Shown here: positions 18,497 to 20,887 of the stretch, in pieces | Numbering within the stretch: position 1 is the stretch's first letter | Layout of the letters: each line of letters begins with the position of its first letter | Assembly: GCA_000181795.3 (NCBI GenBank) | Contig: CM012954.1 | Span: 6,768,292-6,789,178, forward strand | Length of the DNA: 20,887 nucleotides | Source: Trichinella spiralis | Taxonomy: Eukaryota; Nematoda; Enoplea; Trichinellida; Trichinellidae | Direction of reading: 5' to 3' | Notes under the pieces: model-generated | What the model was told of the DNA's origin: nothing | Seen by the model: only the letters and a program-made list of their open reading frames with translations | The model's database searches: none | Translations under genes and position numbers: made by a program

Positions 18497-19052
18497 GTAA
18501 GTGTTGAATTTGTTTAATTAGATAGCAAGACCATAAGCGTATTAGATATAGGTAGAATTAGGTAACTTCTGTAATTACAGATTACGTCATCAGCTGAGTT
18601 TTTATGGTGTTCCTTTTGCTCTGGGCAACGTGATAAGTCATGTTCACATCATTTCGTTCTAAATTTGGCATCTCAAGCATCCGTAAGTATTGAATTTACT
18701 CCTGATTGCAGTTGCATCGTACAGTGTTTGGTCCAGTGACGTTTCCCAGTTTTTTTAGTGTGGTTTCACTTATCATAAAAGTAAGAAGGAATTGATTGTA
18801 ATTGTAGCAGATTTCGCTGAGTCAGTCGAGCAGCGTTCGTACAAATCCTGACAACGTATTGGTGCTTGTTGCTGTCAGTGCGTTACCAATGTGATATCAC
18901 AAAAATTAGTGAGTAGCTTTTGTTTATAGTAGCTGTGGATTACGTCATCCCATGAAGCTTGTACCGTTTGCAACCCGTGTTCGCATGGACGTAAAGGCGT
19001 TTCCTAGCCGTCCCAGTGTGCCTTTGCTTACCACAAATAGTATCGTTCATCA
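18497..19052 (+). repeat. tandem exon-like block, copy A
   Basis: A 556-nt unit, repeated directly at 19053-19654. It begins with a GTAAGT donor and contains four modules bounded by splice-like sites: M1 18581-18682 (ATTACGTCATC start, GTAAGT after), M2 18737-18780 (CAG before, GTAAGA after), M3 from 18811 (GCAG before), and M4 18930-19052 (TATAG before, GTAAGT after). M1 is open and would encode FLWCSFCSGQRDKSCSHH. M4 is open and would encode CGLRHPMKLVPF. Phases do not join all modules, and some GT-AG distances are only about 30 nt, shorter than introns elsewhere here, so a protein-coding gene is not established. Confidence 0.6.
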
Positions 19053-19654
19053 GTAAGTATTGAATTTGATTAATTAGATAGCTGGAAGATGCGAGTGTTA
19101 CATGGATTGAATTAGATAACATCTATAATGACAGATAACATCATTAACTGACCTGTTTTCAACTTCCTTTCGCTCTGGACACCGTGTTTGGTCATGTTCA
19201 CATCAGTTTGTTCTAGATGTTGCATCACAAACATCCGTAAGTATTTAACTTGCTACTGATTGCAGTTGGATACGTAAAGCGTGCGCATTTTATCCATTAC
19301 AGCATTACATTAACATCAAGCGAATTCGATGTTTCTTCTGATGGCCCTCTGAGTTGAAGTTGACGCAGTGACGTTCATCATTGGTACTAGTGTGGTTTCA
19401 CTTATCATAAGAGTAAGAAAGAAAAATGATTGTAATTCTAGCAGATTACGTTGAGACAGTCGAGTAGCGCTGGTGCACGTATACATGTTTCGTGAGTGCG
19501 TTTCCAATGTGATATGACAAATCAGTAAGTAGTTTTTGTTTACAGCTGTGGATTAGGTCGTCTCATGAAGCCCGTACTGATGCCAACCAGTGTTCACCTG
19601 GCGTTTCAATTCCGTTTTCTACCCGTCCCAGTGTGTCTTTACTTATCACAAATA
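19053..19654 (+). repeat. tandem exon-like block, copy B
   Basis: A diverged direct repeat of copy A (602 nt), longer because of extra sequence around 19270-19365. M1' (19135-19236) has exactly the length of M1 (102 nt), about 75% nucleotide identity by eye, and is also fully open in the same frame (SCSHQFVLDVASQTS against SCSHHFVLNLASQAS). M2' (19369-19412) matches the 44-nt M2 and ends SVVSLII in both. M3' (19445-19491) joins M4' (19546-19654) in phase 2 across a 54-nt GTGAGT...TTTACAG interval. M4' is open (CGLGRLMKPVLMPT). Confidence 0.6.
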
Positions 19655-19822
19655 GTAAGAAGGAATTTTATATTATGACAGCAATGAAATATGTTAAATA
19701 GAACAGGTATCCCAGCATTTTGTTCTTGATAGCAATGGATTACGTCATCAGAAAATGTTTGTTTAGTCGCAGCCGATGGCACTCTCAAATAGCGTTTCTT
19801 ACGGTTTTTTTTGTCACGCAAG
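19655..19822 (+). repeat. tandem exon-like block, partial copy C
   Basis: Starts with GTAAGAAGGAATT like the junction after M2 in copy A. It contains one more module (19733-19822) with GATTACGTCATCAG near its start and GCGTTTC near its end, bounded by GATAG and GTAAGG. The module is open in one frame from an ATG at 19735. Confidence 0.45.
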
Positions 19823-20066
19823 GTAAGGAAGAATTTCATTTTTTGTAGAAGAATTGTTTTGTATTTAAAGTTTTAGTGCGTAACTGTGAAGACGAGAGCC
19901 GCATTTGAATGATCTCCATCGAATATCGTTTTTTATTATGCTGCTGTTATGCTAATAAGGCTGTAATATGGTATATAACTATATTCAAATGAATTTTAGA
20001 ATCATGTTTTATTTATATAAAATTCTCAGCAGTAGAGATCGTAAAGTACTGGTACGTAGCATTAAA
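19823..20066. other. AT-rich spacer between arrays
   Basis: No gene or strong repeat was seen. T-rich and AT-rich sequence lies between the exon-like blocks and the donor-motif array. Confidence 0.5.
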
Positions 20067-20380
20067 GTAAGTGGATAAAGTAACGCAGGTAAGTAGAGTC
20101 GAAGCGGATATAAAGTGCGTACAGGTAAATGGATTGCAGGTAAGTACTGAAGGTAAGTACGATAACGTAGGGTGCAGGTGAGTAGAATGAAAAGGTAAGT
20201 TGTGCAGTAAGGTAAGTATGGTGCAGGTGAGTAGAATGAAAAGGTGAGTTGTGCAGGTAAGTATAAAGAAGAATGATATCGTAGAGTAAAGGGGATTGAA
20301 GTTCGATAGCGTAGAGGTAAAGGTAAGTATGAGGCGTTACTCTACGCTGAGTGGAAATTGGGTTATTGAAGGACGTAAGT
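20067..20380 (+). repeat. array of splice-donor-like AG|GTRAGT motifs
   Basis: Twelve GTRAGT hexamers start at 20067, 20089, 20140, 20153, 20178, 20195, 20212, 20227, 20244, 20257, 20323 and 20375, plus GTAAAT at 20125. Ten of the twelve directly follow AG (CAG or AAG). Spacing is irregular (13-66 nt), except that 20171-20219 is a 49-nt unit repeated at 20220-20264 with small differences. The minus strand shows no comparable pattern. Around 0.15 hexamers would be expected by chance at equal base frequencies. Confidence 0.8.
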
Positions 20381-20449
20381 ATCGAATTGCAGAAGTGAAG
20401 AGCCGGGTGCTAATTATGTAAATTTTCGAAAAAAATACCTCAGGAAATG

Positions 20450-20815
20450 CCCTGGGCATAGCCTGAAAGCAAAAAAAAATTTGCATATCCCCCTGAAGGC
20501 AAATATTGTGCAATAAAATGCTTTGGGCGTAGCCTGAGGGAATATGCAAATTTTTATTTGCCCTGGGGCATAGCCTGAGGCGACGCCTGCGGCTAAATTT
20601 CAAAAAATTTCGAAATTTTCAAAAAATTGCCCGAGGCATAGCCCCAGGCGTAGCCTGAGGGCATATAAAAATTTGCATATTGCCCTGAGGCGACTAAATA
20701 TTTGCATAAAAACCTCCTTAGGCCAAATATTGTGCTATAAATTGCCTGGGGGATAGCCTTAGGGCATATGCAAATTTTTTATTTTGCCCTCCGGGCAAAA
20801 CCTGGAGGGAAAAGC
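20450..20815. repeat. inverted-repeat satellite-like units
   Basis: Two units, 20477-20552 and 20668-20778, have inverted ends (AAATTTGCATAT and ATATGCAAATTT) and a related core (AAATATTGTGC, then GGCGTAGCCTGAGGG or GGATAGCCTTAGGG). The words CATAGCCTGAGG or CGTAGCCTGAGG recur at about 20457, 20528, 20568 and 20648. The POU octamer ATTTGCAT/ATGCAAAT appears five times (20479, 20544, 20671, 20700, 20768). Between the units lies AAATTTC/GAAATTT palindromic AT-rich sequence. No coding capacity is credible. Confidence 0.7.
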
Positions 20816-20861
20816 CCGGGGGCAATATTTTTTTTAAATTCAAATTTTCAAAATTTTGCTT

Positions 20862-20887
20862 GGGGGGGGGGGGGAAAAACCCCCCCC
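20862..20887 (+). repeat. G13-A5-C8 run at the window end
   Basis: Thirteen G, five A and eight C form a simple hairpin that reaches the last base. Homopolymer G/C runs of this kind in AT-rich DNA often mark an assembly or sequencing breakdown at a contig edge; it could also be genuine. Confidence 0.75.

Noticed and set aside
18497-20380. Spliced-leader RNA gene cluster explaining the repeated short exon-like ends followed by GTAAGT
   Set aside because: No conserved ~22-nt leader exon, no Sm-type site at a fixed distance after the donors, and unit ends differ from each other.
20337-20603. 88-codon minus-strand ORF at the satellite
   Set aside because: It runs through the inverted repeats and donor-like array; composition follows the repeat words.

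Overview
The window reads as AT-rich metazoan nuclear DNA. Three genes with short spliceosomal introns (56-63 nt is typical) and tight spacing suggest a nematode or another animal with a compact gene structure. No bacterial operons, rRNA, tRNA, CRISPR array or integrated virus was recognised. Introns were inferred by hand from GT-AG sites and reading-frame continuity.

Layout. 1-2618 is AT-rich spacer with a minus-strand exon-like ORF (381-499), a decayed copy of it (1293-1409), and one copy of a dispersed repeat. 2619-5332 is a compact plus-strand cluster: a probable Mediator subunit 9 gene (one 60-nt intron), an ORF for the RABIF/Mss4 zinc protein that overlaps the end of MED9 by 41 nt in another frame, and 142 nt later a seven-exon RPAP3-type R2TP co-chaperone. 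The three genes serve transcription (Mediator), Rab/vesicle biology and RNA polymerase/PIKK assembly. Their spacing suggests one polycistronic unit. 5333-10357 is mostly non-coding and rich in simple repeats, with two weak short gene candidates. 10358-11527 is a GC-rich intronless ORF of 389 codons; its C-terminal helices resemble the PA28/REG proteasome activators by pattern only. 11528-14653 is spacer with one weak ORF and a second dispersed-repeat copy.

14654-16121 holds a candidate four-exon gene for a 209-aa Cys-rich protein I do not recognise. All its introns are phase 0, and its second exon carries a roughly 170-bp GC-rich segment made of nested hairpins that keeps the frame. 16122-18420 is spacer.

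The end of the window is the least ordinary part. 18420-19822 is a roughly 0.6-kb block, tandemly duplicated and diverged, built of exon-like modules flanked by good splice signals. 20067-20380 contains twelve GTRAGT splice-donor hexamers, ten of them directly after AG. 20450-20800 holds inverted-repeat satellite-like units with octamer (ATGCAAAT) motifs. The window closes on a G13-A5-C8 run that may be an assembly artefact.
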